From positions 1,584,076 through 1,648,075 of the forward strand of contig CM049309.1 of assembly GCA_026874595.1 (NCBI GenBank): a DNA stretch of 64,000 nt. Direction: 5' to 3'. This document shows, in pieces, positions 34,001 to 42,855 of this stretch. Source of the stretch: Sipunculus nudus. Its lineage: Eukaryota > Annelida > Sipuncula > Golfingiida > Sipunculidae. The translations under genes were made by a program, and so were the position numbers. The notes under the pieces are model-generated. The model made no database searches. It was not told the DNA's origin and saw only the letters and a list, made by a program, of their open reading frames with translations. Within the stretch, counting starts at the first letter, position 1; the number at the start of each line of letters is the position of its first letter.

Positions 34001-35435
34001 AATAAGTGGGTATCCTCTAGTGATCACCCTGTCTGTTTGTCTTTCTGTCTGTCAACATGTCATTTTCCCCCAGTGATGAGTTTGGATGGACCTATTGGTC
34101 TCAAACTTTTATATGACCCACTATTAAAGAACAAAGGTCCAGGTCACAGGGCCCACTTCTTTAAGCCTTTCCTGTTTACATTTATTAGAGAGTCTGTGAG
34201 CTTATATGATAGTGTGGCTTGAAAAAGCATTGTAGCCAAAGTCTTTCAGTATGTTTAAACAGATTTTGCAATAGGCCAAGATTTTGTCTGTGTCTGTAAA
34301 TGGCTAGGCAGGCTGCCAGCTATTTCAGAATTGGCAACAGGCCAAGTTTCGGTCCTATCTATTAATAGCTTTGGTGGACTGCCAACTATTTCAGACTTGG
34401 TAACAGGTCAAATGTTGAGTCAGTAGAATAGCCACACCTGGCAAATTGTGTACATTTATTTAGTTAGTTGACATGTCAGCCTGAAATTGTGCATGTCCAG
34501 ACATCTCAGATAGTTTTGTCATATACAACTTTGATGGCATCACCTGCAGTTGCTTTTGCATTTGATACATGAATTGCTTCATGCATTTGTGCTAAAAACT
34601 CATGAGTGGTTTGACATATCTGCATGAAATTTTGGGTATCCATGCATACATCTTCAATGGCTTTCTTATTCACAAGATTGGTGGCACTACCTACTATGAT
34701 TTTTGCATAGTGTTCATCCACGCAGTATCTCAGGAGTGATGTATGTGAAATTGGTGCAAATGGTCAAGCATGTGTTCAGGAAAGAATTATATCTGATGTA
34801 TATCCATTGCACATGTTTGCATTAGGCCTGTAGGCCTTGTTACTAATGATCTCCATGTAACATATAGGAATACCAATATGTGTATCAGTACAATATTTGT
34901 GTTTATTTGAATTACCTAGGATATCCCTGTAACCACCATGTATACAAGATCTGTATATCTTTTAATTACCTATGATCTCCCTGTAACCACCATGTATACA
35001 TGATCTGTATATCTATTAATTACCTAGGATCTCCCTGTTACCACCATGTATACAAGATCTGTTTATCTTTTATTTACCTAGGATCTCACTGCAACCACCA
35101 TGTATACAAATCTGTATATCTTTTAATTACCTAGGATCTCCCTTTTACCACCATGTATACAAGATTTGTATATCTTTTAATTACCTAGGATCTTCCTGTA
35201 ACCACCATGTAAATAAGATCTGTATATCTTTAAATACCAAGATCTCCATGTTACCACCATGTATACAAGATCTGTATATCTTTCAATTACCTAGGATCTC
35301 CCTGTGGTACAGGAACACTGCCATGAACCCGGCATGCTTCCTCGTGACATGGATAAACCAGAACAAACCATTCCACTTCCCACACGGAGTCTTCTTTTCG
35401 TAGATGGACAGCTACAGAACTGGGACGGCAAATAG
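17649..35435 (+). CDS. FAM91A1: FAM91A1 orthologue, 3' part (17 exons, 711 residues)
   Basis: Spliced from 17 exons (listed separately). All GT-AG junctions keep one frame through 2136 nt to a TAG stop. Diagnostic stretches follow vertebrate FAM91A1 in order: KFFRRK...[124 protein letters not shown] and DLQHTCGY. Human FAM91A1 has 838 residues, so about 140 N-terminal residues are missing and should lie upstream of the window. The known protein is a cytosolic trans-Golgi adaptor that binds TBC1D23 to capture golgin-tethered endosome vesicles, and is part of the WDR11 complex. Both FAM91 domains are represented. Several introns carry tandem repeats built from splice-site sequence. Confidence 0.95.
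18604..18694 (+). CDS. FAM91A1: FAM91A1 exon (residues 40-69)
   Basis: Acceptor TTTTTGACAG, donor CATG|GTAATA, ending in phase 1. Encodes [19 protein letters not shown] and onward to KIVH. Confidence 0.93.
19104..19166 (+). CDS. FAM91A1: FAM91A1 exon (residues 70-90)
   Basis: Acceptor TTTTACAG, donor AATAG|GTAAGA, phase 1 to phase 1. Encodes [19 protein letters not shown], matching the human SLYNKGFIYLDVPISDDSC segment. Confidence 0.93.
19640..21690 (+). repeat. 33-bp minisatellite (about 60 units) in a FAM91A1 intron
   Basis: Head-to-tail copies of a 33-bp unit with core CTGTACAGACTAGTAGAACA. Two main forms alternate irregularly (CTCTAATGGCTGG and CTCTTATCACTGG), and some units are 29 bp through loss of CTCT. 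Because 33 is a multiple of three and the unit lacks a stop in one frame, ORFs of 131 (19620-20015) and 292 codons (20791-21669) arise with the 11-residue repeat [11 protein letters not shown]. They lie inside the intron between 19166 and 22049 and are regarded as repeat ORFs, not a gene. Confidence 0.92.
22049..22155 (+). CDS. FAM91A1: FAM91A1 exon (residues 91-126)
   Basis: Acceptor CCGTGTTTCAG, donor GAG|GTGAAG. Completes a split codon and ends in phase 0. Encodes [20 protein letters not shown] through [10 protein letters not shown], nearly identical to the vertebrate protein. Confidence 0.95.
22312..23345 (+). mobile_element. Helitron/Helentron-like non-autonomous element ending in CTAG
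   Basis: Left end AGCCCTCAGCCC is inverted near the right end (GGCTGAGGGCT, about 23308-23318). The right end has a hairpin TCAGC-TTTT-GCTGA, then TATTCTAG|T, a typical Helitron 3' terminus. After a (GTCC)n leader, three ~302-bp modules start at CTTGTGAGCGGGATATC (about 22396, 22697 and 23000), with GGTGGCGCCACC-like cores. No protein is encoded. It lies in a FAM91A1 intron. Confidence 0.65.
23439..23477 (+). CDS. FAM91A1: FAM91A1 exon (residues 127-139)
   Basis: A 39-nt exon, acceptor CTTTTACAG, donor AAG|GTATGA, phase 0 to 0. Encodes [13 protein letters not shown], aligned with human LANVLEIDLSLVK. Confidence 0.93.
23740..23858 (+). CDS. FAM91A1: FAM91A1 exon (residues 140-178)
   Basis: Acceptor TGTTTTCCAG. 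The donor AAAAAA|GTCAGT is weaker than its neighbours but is the only one that keeps frame into the next exon. Ends in phase 2. Encodes [19 protein letters not shown] and a divergent tail. Confidence 0.9.
24309..24424 (+). CDS. FAM91A1: FAM91A1 exon (residues 179-217)
   Basis: Acceptor TTGTTTGTAG, donor ACAG|GTAAGC. Encodes [11 protein letters not shown] and a Ser/Asp/Asn-rich linker corresponding to the variable acidic/serine region of the vertebrate protein. Confidence 0.9.
24695..24835 (-). mobile_element. tRNA-derived SINE fragment
   Basis: The minus strand reads CCCAGTGATTAAGACACTGG (A-box region), then GGTTCAAATCCCA (B box) about 30 bases on, a typical SINE head. A complete tRNA fold and a target-site duplication were not identified. 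Confidence 0.55.
24914..25011 (+). CDS. FAM91A1: FAM91A1 exon (residues 218-250)
   Basis: Acceptor ACTTTTCAG, donor CCG|GTTAAT, ending in phase 0. Encodes [19 protein letters not shown] and [12 protein letters not shown], the conserved start of the C-terminal FAM91 domain. Confidence 0.95.
25519..25614 (+). CDS. FAM91A1: FAM91A1 exon (residues 251-282)
   Basis: Acceptor AATCCCCAG, donor AAG|GTAAAA, phase 0 to 0. Encodes [19 protein letters not shown] and ends at EKVPK. Confidence 0.95.
26016..26224 (+). CDS. FAM91A1: FAM91A1 exon (residues 283-351)
   Basis: Acceptor TTTGCCACCAG, donor TATTC|GTAAGT, ending in phase 2. Encodes [20 protein letters not shown] through [18 protein letters not shown]. 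Confidence 0.95.
26225..27607. other. FAM91A1 intron
   Basis: AT-rich with no recognised repeat. A near-duplicate ATAGATTGGTGGCAC...TTTCACTACAGAATGC occurs twice at 27330-27395 (about 37-bp spacing) and accounts for part of a spurious 117-codon minus ORF. Confidence 0.6.
27608..27695 (+). CDS. FAM91A1: FAM91A1 exon with tandemly copied 3' half (residues 352-381)
   Basis: Acceptor ATCTTTCTAG, donor GAG|GTAAAA, ending in phase 0. Encodes [20 protein letters not shown] and QHIGPAIPE. Its last ~48 bases plus the donor are copied four more times in the intron that follows. Confidence 0.95.
27696..28231 (+). repeat. Tandem copies of exon 3' half, donor site and (TG)n
   Basis: Four partial copies of the preceding exon lie at 27750-27797, 27918-27965, 28074-28121 and 28188-28231. 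Each starts at CCAGTGAGCAG, and the first three end in ACTGGAG|GTAAAATC, a copy of the real donor. Between them lie (TG)n runs of variable length (about 27805-27882, 27973-28038 and 28131-28148) and AAGTGTGTATGTATGTGTAG. The fifth copy has lost the donor. The large C/V and H/T repeat ORFs here are TG/CA artefacts. Confidence 0.9.
28725..28835 (+). CDS. FAM91A1: FAM91A1 exon (residues 382-418)
   Basis: Acceptor TTGATTGACAG, donor AAG|GTCAGT, phase 0 to 0. Encodes [20 protein letters not shown] and ends KRLPGIFK. Confidence 0.95.
29070..29352 (+). repeat. About 30-bp minisatellite in a FAM91A1 intron
   Basis: Degenerate units of about 30 bp around CGTCCATGGACATTATGTTG (clear copies at 29241 and 29271), roughly nine in all. 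They generate overlapping 76- and 104-codon repeat ORFs that are not considered genes. Confidence 0.8.
29475..29588 (+). CDS. FAM91A1: FAM91A1 exon (residues 419-456)
   Basis: Acceptor TTCATTTCAG, donor CAA|GTAAGT, phase 0 to 0. Encodes [20 protein letters not shown] and [13 protein letters not shown]. Confidence 0.95.
29589..30393. other. FAM91A1 intron
   Basis: No repeat family recognised apart from a (TA)n microsatellite at about 30306-30335. Confidence 0.6.
30394..30466 (+). CDS. FAM91A1: FAM91A1 exon (residues 457-480)
   Basis: Acceptor AATTCGAACAG, donor ACACAG|GTCTGT, phase 0 to 1. Encodes [20 protein letters not shown], aligned with human GHGLHGIGETVHVPFPFDE. Confidence 0.93.
30862..32238. 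mobile_element. TIR element with TA target site (non-autonomous)
   Basis: A 25-bp perfect terminal inverted repeat, starting CCGTAAAATCTCCACTTAAA and mirrored at 32214-32238, is flanked by TA on both sides (30860-30861, 32239-32240), as in Tc1/mariner-type elements. No transposase ORF is visible. An inner inverted pair (GGGCCGGTGA at about 31161 and TCACCGGCCC at about 32095) suggests a nested or composite element. It sits inside a second mobile-looking sequence (30670-30860) built on GACCACC repeats, all within one FAM91A1 intron. Confidence 0.8.
32791..33274 (+). CDS. FAM91A1: FAM91A1 large exon (residues 481-641)
   Basis: Acceptor ATATTACAG, donor GATAG|GTAAGT, phase 1 to 2. Encodes the conserved [20 protein letters not shown], then a ~90-residue poorly conserved Ser/Thr/Glu-rich linker, then [20 protein letters not shown] and [10 protein letters not shown], matching human WVPLELCFGIPLF. 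The fusion of linker and flanking domain parts in one exon is confirmed by uninterrupted frame. Confidence 0.95.
33818..33887 (+). CDS. FAM91A1: FAM91A1 exon (residues 642-665)
   Basis: Acceptor AACTGTTGTAG, donor CAG|GTAGGT, phase 2 to 0. Encodes [20 protein letters not shown] and ends DHQ. Confidence 0.92.
33990..34848 (+). mobile_element. Helitron-like element ending in CTAA
   Basis: A leader GGGTATCCTCTAGTGATCACC followed by CTGTCTGT-type sequence resembles the one near 12590. The right end has the hairpin GGCC-TGTA-GGCC, then TTGTTACTAA|T, which fits a Helitron CTRR terminus. Internal modules are decayed (CAAAGGTCCAGGTCACAGGG near 34133). The left boundary is uncertain. Confidence 0.5.
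34849..35294 (+). repeat. 54-bp array that copies the last exon's 3' splice site
   Basis: About eight units of GATCTCCCTGTAACCACCAT...TTTTAATTACCTAG, 54 bp each. The final unit ends in the real acceptor AATTACCTAG at 35294, and the first 11 bases of the real last exon (GATCTCCCTGT) equal the start of each unit. Intact ACCTAG|GAT copies occur near 34916, 35024, 35078, 35131 and 35185; two units have lost the site. Confidence 0.92.
35295..35435 (+). CDS. FAM91A1: FAM91A1 terminal exon (residues 666-711 and stop)
   Basis: Acceptor AATTACCTAG, phase 0, TAG stop at 35433-35435. Encodes [20 protein letters not shown], then [20 protein letters not shown], matching the human C-terminal LPAKNLIFKDGVLSEWSG. 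The C terminus is shorter than the human one. Confidence 0.95.
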   Translation, partial: DLPVVQEHCHEPGMLPRDMDKPEQTIPLPTRSLLFVDGQLQNWDGK

Positions 35436-35465
35436 CAGATTCTAACAACAGGAAGTTTTTTAGGG

Positions 35466-35471
35466 AATAAA
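35466..35471 (+). terminator. Candidate polyadenylation signal of FAM91A1
   Basis: AATAAA 31 bases after the stop codon. Another A-rich AATAAA-type site lies near 36023, so a longer 3' UTR is possible. Confidence 0.5.
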
Positions 35472-38400
35472 GTATTAAATTAATGGAAGTGCAATTGTCC
35501 ATGGCATTATGTGTAATGTTGCATTGTTAGCATTGTAGAGATGATCGTTAAGGGGGCCATGTTTATAACCCAGTGCTGACAAATGCATTCCTCAGCTGCT
35601 CATCTGGACTGTCTCTGTTACCAGTGTTGTGATTATTACCATATCTGAGATGTCCTTGTGTCAGAGAGATGAAATTTGATAATCCCTCAATCCTCCTTCA
35701 GAATACATGCAGCTCTAAATGTAACATCACAATCTCTTGGTATCAGCATAAAAAATGATGTCATACTGAAGTATATGTACAGGTATCTTTTATGAGGATG
35801 ATTATTAGTTGCATGGTAGATATATAAATTTATATTTATACATATATATATATCAGTATGGTGGATCATGCCAATTTTATACTTCATATCTGTTTTCATG
35901 CTTGGTATTTCTGTCTGTCATCATGTGTAAATGCTTTAGTGTCAGAGTAATATAAAAAAGCTACATGAGTAAGTGAAGGGTATCAGGTATGGTTGAAGTG
36001 TCTCTGAGAGCTAATGATGAAAAATAAAGCTACACAAGGACCTGATAGCAGTTTTAGTATCAACAGATAGGTGACTCCTGTTCTGACAGTTAAATCATTA
36101 CTAGTGTGGGTTTTATGTACCTTAAGTCCTGTCAAGAAGTGTAGACTCCTGTGGTGTCAGTAAGACCTGTCACTCCTGTAACTTCAGTCAAGTCAACAGT
36201 TTGACTCCTATACCTACAACAGGTACAGTCTTGTAAGTTGTTCTGTAAGCATGTATAAAATCCTATATCATTAAAGAATCCCATCTACAGGGCTAGTGGT
36301 CCACAATAAATGGGTGTACTAATTTCAACTATTCTTTAGAGATGAAAGAAAAGGAGCAGATTGTGAACTATTCCCCATAACTACATTTGTTAATTTGATT
36401 GAGTCTATTTAAGTTGAGGTGACATCTCTATACTATTTATCTGCTGGTTTGTCTCTGTCATTGCATCCTGTTAGATCTCTTCACTGTACATTCTCCATGT
36501 TTCCATCATCAATAGATAATGCTATAAATGAGGACTTATTATTCCCTACATATGTTATGATATTTGTTATGCCAAAATTGCCCAAGGCTGCTTTTATGTG
36601 TGACCATCAGTATATGATATGGATTGTAGAGATAAGGATTGCAGCACCATTTTATCATATAAATTGTTCTATGAGGGGAAGAAAGTCCACTGAAGCTGTA
36701 AACTACTAATACAATAAGTTGTTGATTCTGCTTATAATTATTCAAGAAATGGTATGTTAAAGTGCTGCTTTAATTTTTTATGTGCATACAGCCATGCCAA
36801 ACAAAAATTATTATGAATGAAATTTGCACGAATGAAATACCTCACCAGTTAGTTCACCAGAGAGCACCAGTTAATAATACTACCAGGGAGCCTTTGACAT
36901 AGTACTCATTCACCCCCCAACCCCTACTCCCCTCACTCCAAACAAATTATCAATGAAAAATAGTAATGATTTAACAAAGTGGTTATTCCTTCGATCTATT
37001 AATTTTATTGGTGTGGCCTAGCTCATAAATAAGTGGGATAATCAGAGCAGCTGTACATGGTTTTACATGCTCTCAAAGGGTATAAATTATCATGGTCATA
37101 AGTACACAAAATTACTTTACTGGGTCATGTTATCTCATATTTTGTTATCATGGCAATCTCAGGGTCAGCTTTAAGAGTCATGGCCATGGCAACAGAATAT
37201 TGCAAATCACCTGACTAAACTCTTTATACTGTACTTTTTTCAGGGGTATAATTGAATAATGTAGAATAATTTTGTGTATATTTAAAACATTATTTTCATC
37301 CTTTTGTTCAGATTGTATTTACTTCCTGATAGCTGACTTGTAAATGTGACTTTTATGGGCTATATTTTACTGGCAATGTCTGGTGTTCAGTTTGTTTACA
37401 ATGTAGGTGGACAGTGATGGTACTGACTGCATCATAATTTTTCCATATTGAGACTTGCATAATGAACTATTATATTACAATATTTTGCAGGACAGGAAAT
37501 TACCAATAGTGCAGATGAATGCTTCACTGATGATACTGAATTTTGATTGGCTAATATGTATAAATGGTGTCTTAATCTCATTTCTGGCTGACTTGTATCA
37601 AATTTGTGAATATCCTTTGCTGGTTAGCTAATTTGCATATAAATGAATATCCATGATAAATCTATAGGGATATGTTGTGTATCATATCAGTTAATTGTTA
37701 TAATCTGGGTGGTATCTCATTGTTTGTTAATTATGGTGCTTATGTAAAATGTGTTTCTGATATCTGGTCAGCAATTAATTATAGATCAATTAGGAACCAT
37801 GAATTTGTAGATAGTAATGTTGTTTTAAAAGGTTTTTGTTGACTTTGTTAAAATTAGGGATAAAATTTATAATTGACTACATATAATATTTTGTCAACAC
37901 CAATGTTAAAGTGAAAGAATGCTCAGTCATATGACTGACCTCTCATCAACCTCAGAATTAATTGTTAACATTTCTATTTCATTCTTTGCATTTTCATTAA
38001 ATGTTTTGTTAATTAAATGAGTGTAAAGGAAATGAAAAAAAAAACAAAAAAAATCTGTATGAACTCGCAATTTGTCAACTTGGTAGTATAATATACTGTA
38101 AGTAAAGGGCATCTACAAAAACACTTGTAATATAACTTATTCCTCACCTGTTTGAATATTTGGTTAAAAGAATTATTGATATCACGAAAAAGGGAAAGAA
38201 TTATGCAGTGGCTTTTGGAGACTTCTGTATATGCTGCTGCCCCCCTAGTGGCGTGCATAAGATTAATGCAGACCTTCCAAGCCGTCCGTACTTATATTTG
38301 CTACCGAAATACGTAAGGTAAAACGCATCTCAACAAATGCGTGGCTTGATGTCGCTGAGTGTAAAAACTTTTGTTCTAGTTTACATGAACTGCCTGTTGT

Positions 38401-40580
38401 ATTGAAGAGCGTGCCGTATGTGCTGACATCTAGCTGCAGATTATATAACTAACTCATTGCTTTGAAGATAGTTTTCTGAAATTCTTCAGCAACTTACCGC
38501 AAGTACTCATGGTGATTGCCTTTCATTGCATAAATGTGACAACCGAGAAGAAAAAAAAATTATTATGTTAAAATGGTTTGCTAATAACTAGAATGTATTT
38601 AGAACATGCAAACATACATCCATGATTATATGCATATATATTATTCAAAGTCATATACTTCTTTAAATAGAAAATACACATGTATATCTACACCTAGCAG
38701 TAGAAGAATTTTTACATTCCAATAGTACAGTTTGTTTTCCCCTTATTGTTCTGTTATTATTATCCTGTTTTGTGATTATGTTATGTTTTCACATCAATAA
38801 GAAATTGGACCTGTAACAATAAATAAATTGGTATAAGGCCATTGCAATACAAAGTCGCTATATGTGACGTTGGGAAGTTCTGTCAAACCTGAATTCCTAT
38901 TTTAACCTTGTACATTTGCTATATACTTAAAAAAAGGTTTATTTTTCTGAACTTATGTTCGCCACGTAAAAAGGACCTAGAGCTTTGAATTTCATTTATT
39001 TTAGGATATTTTTGGGATATGTTAAAAAAATAATTGTTAATTATGCCCGATTAAATCGTATTTGCGTCGTATTCGCGTATGATATAAAGCCAGCCTTATG
39101 ATGAGTGTTTTGATGAGCCACCTGTCATTGAAATCACCAAAAAATTATAAAATATATGTATATATATAGATCTAACAAGACGTATGTATGACCATGGGTC
39201 TCATGTCCGGATTTTTTTCGTTATTCCAAAGGCCGGCGCATTCGGTCACAGTTATAATATATGGTAAATCTGTAATGGTTATGTATTCAGACTGATATAG
39301 ATGTTTTTTTAACTGATGGAGTTATTGTTCACCAGAGGTCTCCCCGCCCGCCTCACTTTCTTCCTTGGCACCATTCAAATCAGTTTGTACGAATCTTCCT
39401 TTGCGAATACGCTGGTCGAAATCACCAATACTATATTTTAACATATACTAGCTGGATTAATGCCTTGTCCTAAGAAAATTATCATTTGGTTATATTATAA
39501 AAGATCACAGAGAAAACGAAATATAGAGTGAGGCTATTATTGGGGCTACCCTTTAACTAACACATTTTGTACCGCCTAGTGAAACATAAACCACCACCAT
39601 ATTATTAATTCATTCTGTGCGCGGTGTGCTTCCCAGGAGGATGTCATGATATAGGGCATACCGTCAACCTGCCGGTCCCATAGTCCTGTACGGCGATAAT
39701 ACCCGGGGAACTAGTCATGCCCTCTGGTGTTTGCTTATAGATTTGGGTTGGAGGCAAATAACCGAACATATGTCGGCTTTAGATACAGTGGTCATTGAAG
39801 TTCTAGGGTTCAGTCTGGTTCAGAGGTAAATCGTAGTACAATGGTATGGACCTCTGATAGTGGTTAGATTATGCTTAAAGTCAAATGATGCACGCGACCC
39901 CTACATCAGATGTGTATGGTATATGTGATGTCATGGGCAAGGTTTGAGAGCCTTCCAGTCGTACATTCCACTAGTTGCAGAACAATTGTCCATATATAAT
40001 TTATTGTGTACATACTGAAATCGCTTCAAAGCTCTTATAATAAACTTGTATTAGTGAACGCACTTTTGCTTTAATTTTGTTCAGTACTGTTTGAAGAGGT
40101 TCATCTGATTTCTTAAGGGTATAATTTGTCCTTGAAGACAGGTTCTTCCTAAAAATTTGAGATAATCCGTGGCATCTCAAGTACTCTGTGCTCGAGTATG
40201 GGTACATGTAACTTACTGATGATTTTAATACATATATAGCAAAACACACACACACACATATATATATATGCAGCAGGAAATGGAACAGGAATAAAGAGAA
40301 ATGTCGGTTCACTACAAAAACAAGCTAGAATTTTTTACTCGCAGGAGCATCACTACCAGAAACGGGTACGAAAGTATTTGACGCTGTTACTGGCAACGCG
40401 TAGTATGTAGTATAGAGGTTCAAGATGAACACCTAGAGTCTAAATCAAATTAGATGAGCAATCGTTCCAAGGAAACCATGAGCAATAGTAATTGGAAGAG
40501 AAGATTCTGAAAAGATCGGAGATCCTGTGGTGATTTGCGAGCTTTCATCAGAAATCTGCCTAGGTTTGTCAGAGTAGGGA
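35472..40580. other. Intergenic region, FAM91A1 3' side
   Basis: AT-rich, with no gene recognised. It includes possible FAM91A1 3' UTR, short (TA)n tracts (35838-35855, 40256-40269), an A-rich stretch at 38034-38052 and one protein-like 40-codon ORF on the minus strand (39322-39444) of unknown meaning. Confidence 0.5.
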
Positions 40581-40617
40581 CCCCCCCCCCCCCCCCTCCC
40601 CCCCCCCCCCCCCCCCG
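40581..40617 (+). repeat. Poly(C) tract (about 36 nt)
   Basis: Nearly uninterrupted cytosines with a single T near 40597. It is the longest of about ten C/G homopolymer tracts between 40.5 and 60.4 kb. Confidence 0.9.
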
Positions 40618-40839
40618 GTCTTAGTATGTGGTTCACCAGAAATACGCTAGAGGTCTCTGCAGAACGCTTACACAAACATCAGTCTTGCAGATATGGTGTA
40701 AAAGCTTTCAAATTTTTCATAGTTCCCAAACGAAAGTAAGGACGTTTTGTCTTCATCATATCGTTCAGATCATTCCTTTTTCTGACACATAAAACCAATT
40801 CATTTATATTTTTATATTAATAAAACACTTTTATGGTCA

Positions 40840-40940
40840 CGGTGGCACTTGCATCATTTGAAAAGGAGACTTTGATGCTGCGCCAGTCAGGGTGGCAGTT
40901 ACATCATTTGCAAGGGTGACTTTGATACTGCGCCAATAAT
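40840..40940 (+). repeat. Two tandem ~50-bp units
   Basis: GGTGGCACTTGCATCATTTG...CTTTGATGCTGCGCCA is repeated once with about 85% identity. Confidence 0.7.
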
Positions 40941-41212
40941 CAGTCCTGTGACGCATAATTGCCAATTAAAATACATATGAGGCGTATAGCAAAAAATAAT
41001 AAATTACAACTCCTAGTTTAATTAACCAAGCCAGGTGGCTCTGTGTGTGGTGAAACTGCTCCCTGTATACAGTTCAATATCTAGTCCACCAATACAACGG
41101 CCTTTGGCCTAATATCCGTGACATATCTCTCATGGTTGATGCTGCACGATAATGGCCTAAACTCGTCACCTAGTAATCAATAACTCACGACTAGACACGA
41201 ATATATCGCGGC

Positions 41213-41453
41213 ATTGCGCACATACGAATGTATCAACCAGACTCGGCATTCCGCACATGCGCACCATTTAAGGTTGTTTAAACGATAAGATGTTTTGGCA
41301 TTACTCACATACGAATGTATCAACCAGACCCGGCATTACGCACATGCGCACCATTTAAGGTTGTTTAAACGATATGATGTTTTGGCATTACGCACATACG
41401 AATGTATCAACCAGACCCGGCATTACGCACATGCGCACCATTTAAGGTTGATT
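41213..41453 (+). repeat. 87-bp tandem repeat, about 3 units
   Basis: GAATGTATCAACCAGACCCG recurs at about 41226, 41313 and 41400, with CGCACATGCGCACCATTTAA in each unit. The period is 87 bp. Confidence 0.85.
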
Positions 41454-41476
41454 CAGTAGAATCTCGCTTATAAGTA

Positions 41477-42292
41477 AAGGCCGGGTCACACTGTCTCAAG
41501 TTAAACGGGTTAAAATTCTCGTGCGATTTGTCATCTCGTACATATGTCAAACACAGGTTGATTGTATGAACACATGTGGCACACATGCCGCCGATTCTCG
41601 CCGTTTAAAAAAATCGCCGGGAACACTGCAAGTTTAAGCTCGAGTTTGGGAGACATGGACACGATATCTGCTCGACATGGAGCGAGTTTGTGCGACTCCT
41701 CTTCAACATCCGTACCAGTTTTTACGTGTTCTGTTCGACATGTCCTCGACATTGTTATGAGTTGGGGAGAGTTGTGGCGATCCTGTAAAGTGGATTTTGA
41801 CATTCCCTTCTCCAGAAGATTCCAACATTTCTCAGCATCTGGGCGAAAGATAAGCCATGACTATGATGTTTTCACATACAAAGAGATTTTGAGACTGGTC
41901 GAAGTGCGGAACCATCACAATTTATACCCATTTCGCCATATATCGGCCTCACTCGTACAGTACTTGTACTTCGATCGTCATAACTCGTCATAAACTCGTG
42001 CATATGTTGCCGTAACTCGTCATGACTCGCCTGTATTCGTACGTTGTCGTAGAAAGGTGTTCAGTTTTCGAGAGTGTGATGTACAAGACCGTACAGGTGT
42101 CGATTAAACTCGTGCCAAATAGACGATTATCGTACTAGTGTCGTATCGTTGTGCATCTCGAGCAGGAGTTAGACTGCTGTTTACATCATAAAAAAAAACA
42201 CTGCAATCTCGTGGAATTTTCGGCGAGTTATAACTCGCCAGCATTCGTGATAACAAGTAGCCTGAACTCTTGACAGTGTGACCCGGCCTTTT
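41477..42292. mobile_element. MITE-like TIR element (about 815 bp)
   Basis: AAGGCCGGGTCACACTGTC at the left end is perfectly inverted at the right end (GACAGTGTGACCCGGCCTT). The interior is rich in AACTCGT/CTCGTC motifs. The 90- and 143-codon ORFs have no recognised domain. No clear target-site duplication was found. Confidence 0.75.
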
Positions 42293-42855
42293 CAGTCATA
42301 AGAAATATGACCATTTAGCATCATGTAAAAAGTAGAGTTCACGCGTACATTTATTCAATGTTTTTAGTTCGGGTTTTTTCCGTAAGAAATATGGCGGCAT
42401 GGGAGCTTTTGAATGGGGACATTTCAAAGGCGCGAATATATCTGCGGAGAGAGTGTGACTGCGTTTGGGTCCGTATCAGGAAAGAAGATGCCGAAACAAC
42501 GTGCCTTTCTAGCGTGCTTCTTTCGCAAATTGCCGTGGGATAACAGCTGTTGTGCTCTCTAGTGGAGGCGACAACCCATGAGCAAAGACTACCAGTTGTC
42601 TAATGTATATAATCAAGCCTACAATGTCTTGAACGTGAAAATTTTACTGGAAATTCTTAAATATTTCAGGAAATCTAAGTTTGTATACACATTTCAATGA
42701 AGATCGCAAGATCAAGGCGGGAGTACACATCACAGATAATTTTACTTAATATACTCCGTGATCTTGATCGCCAAGATCGTTGCATTGATTTAGAAGCTAA
42801 ATCGCGACCATGATAGGAACGTAAAGATAAGGGGATGGGAAATTATTATTTTTTA
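42293..42855. other. Intergenic, 3' side of the alkylsulfatase gene
   Basis: A 61-codon + strand ORF starts at 42358 with an internal ATGGCGGC, but no homology or splice sites support a gene. No canonical AATAAA for the minus-strand alkylsulfatase was seen close to its stop; AATAAT occurs about 10 bases after it. Confidence 0.4.

Noticed and set aside
42358-42543. ORF with ATGGCGGC start as a first exon on the + strand
   Set aside because: No homology, no donor site in frame, and it runs into the 3' end of the minus-strand alkylsulfatase gene.
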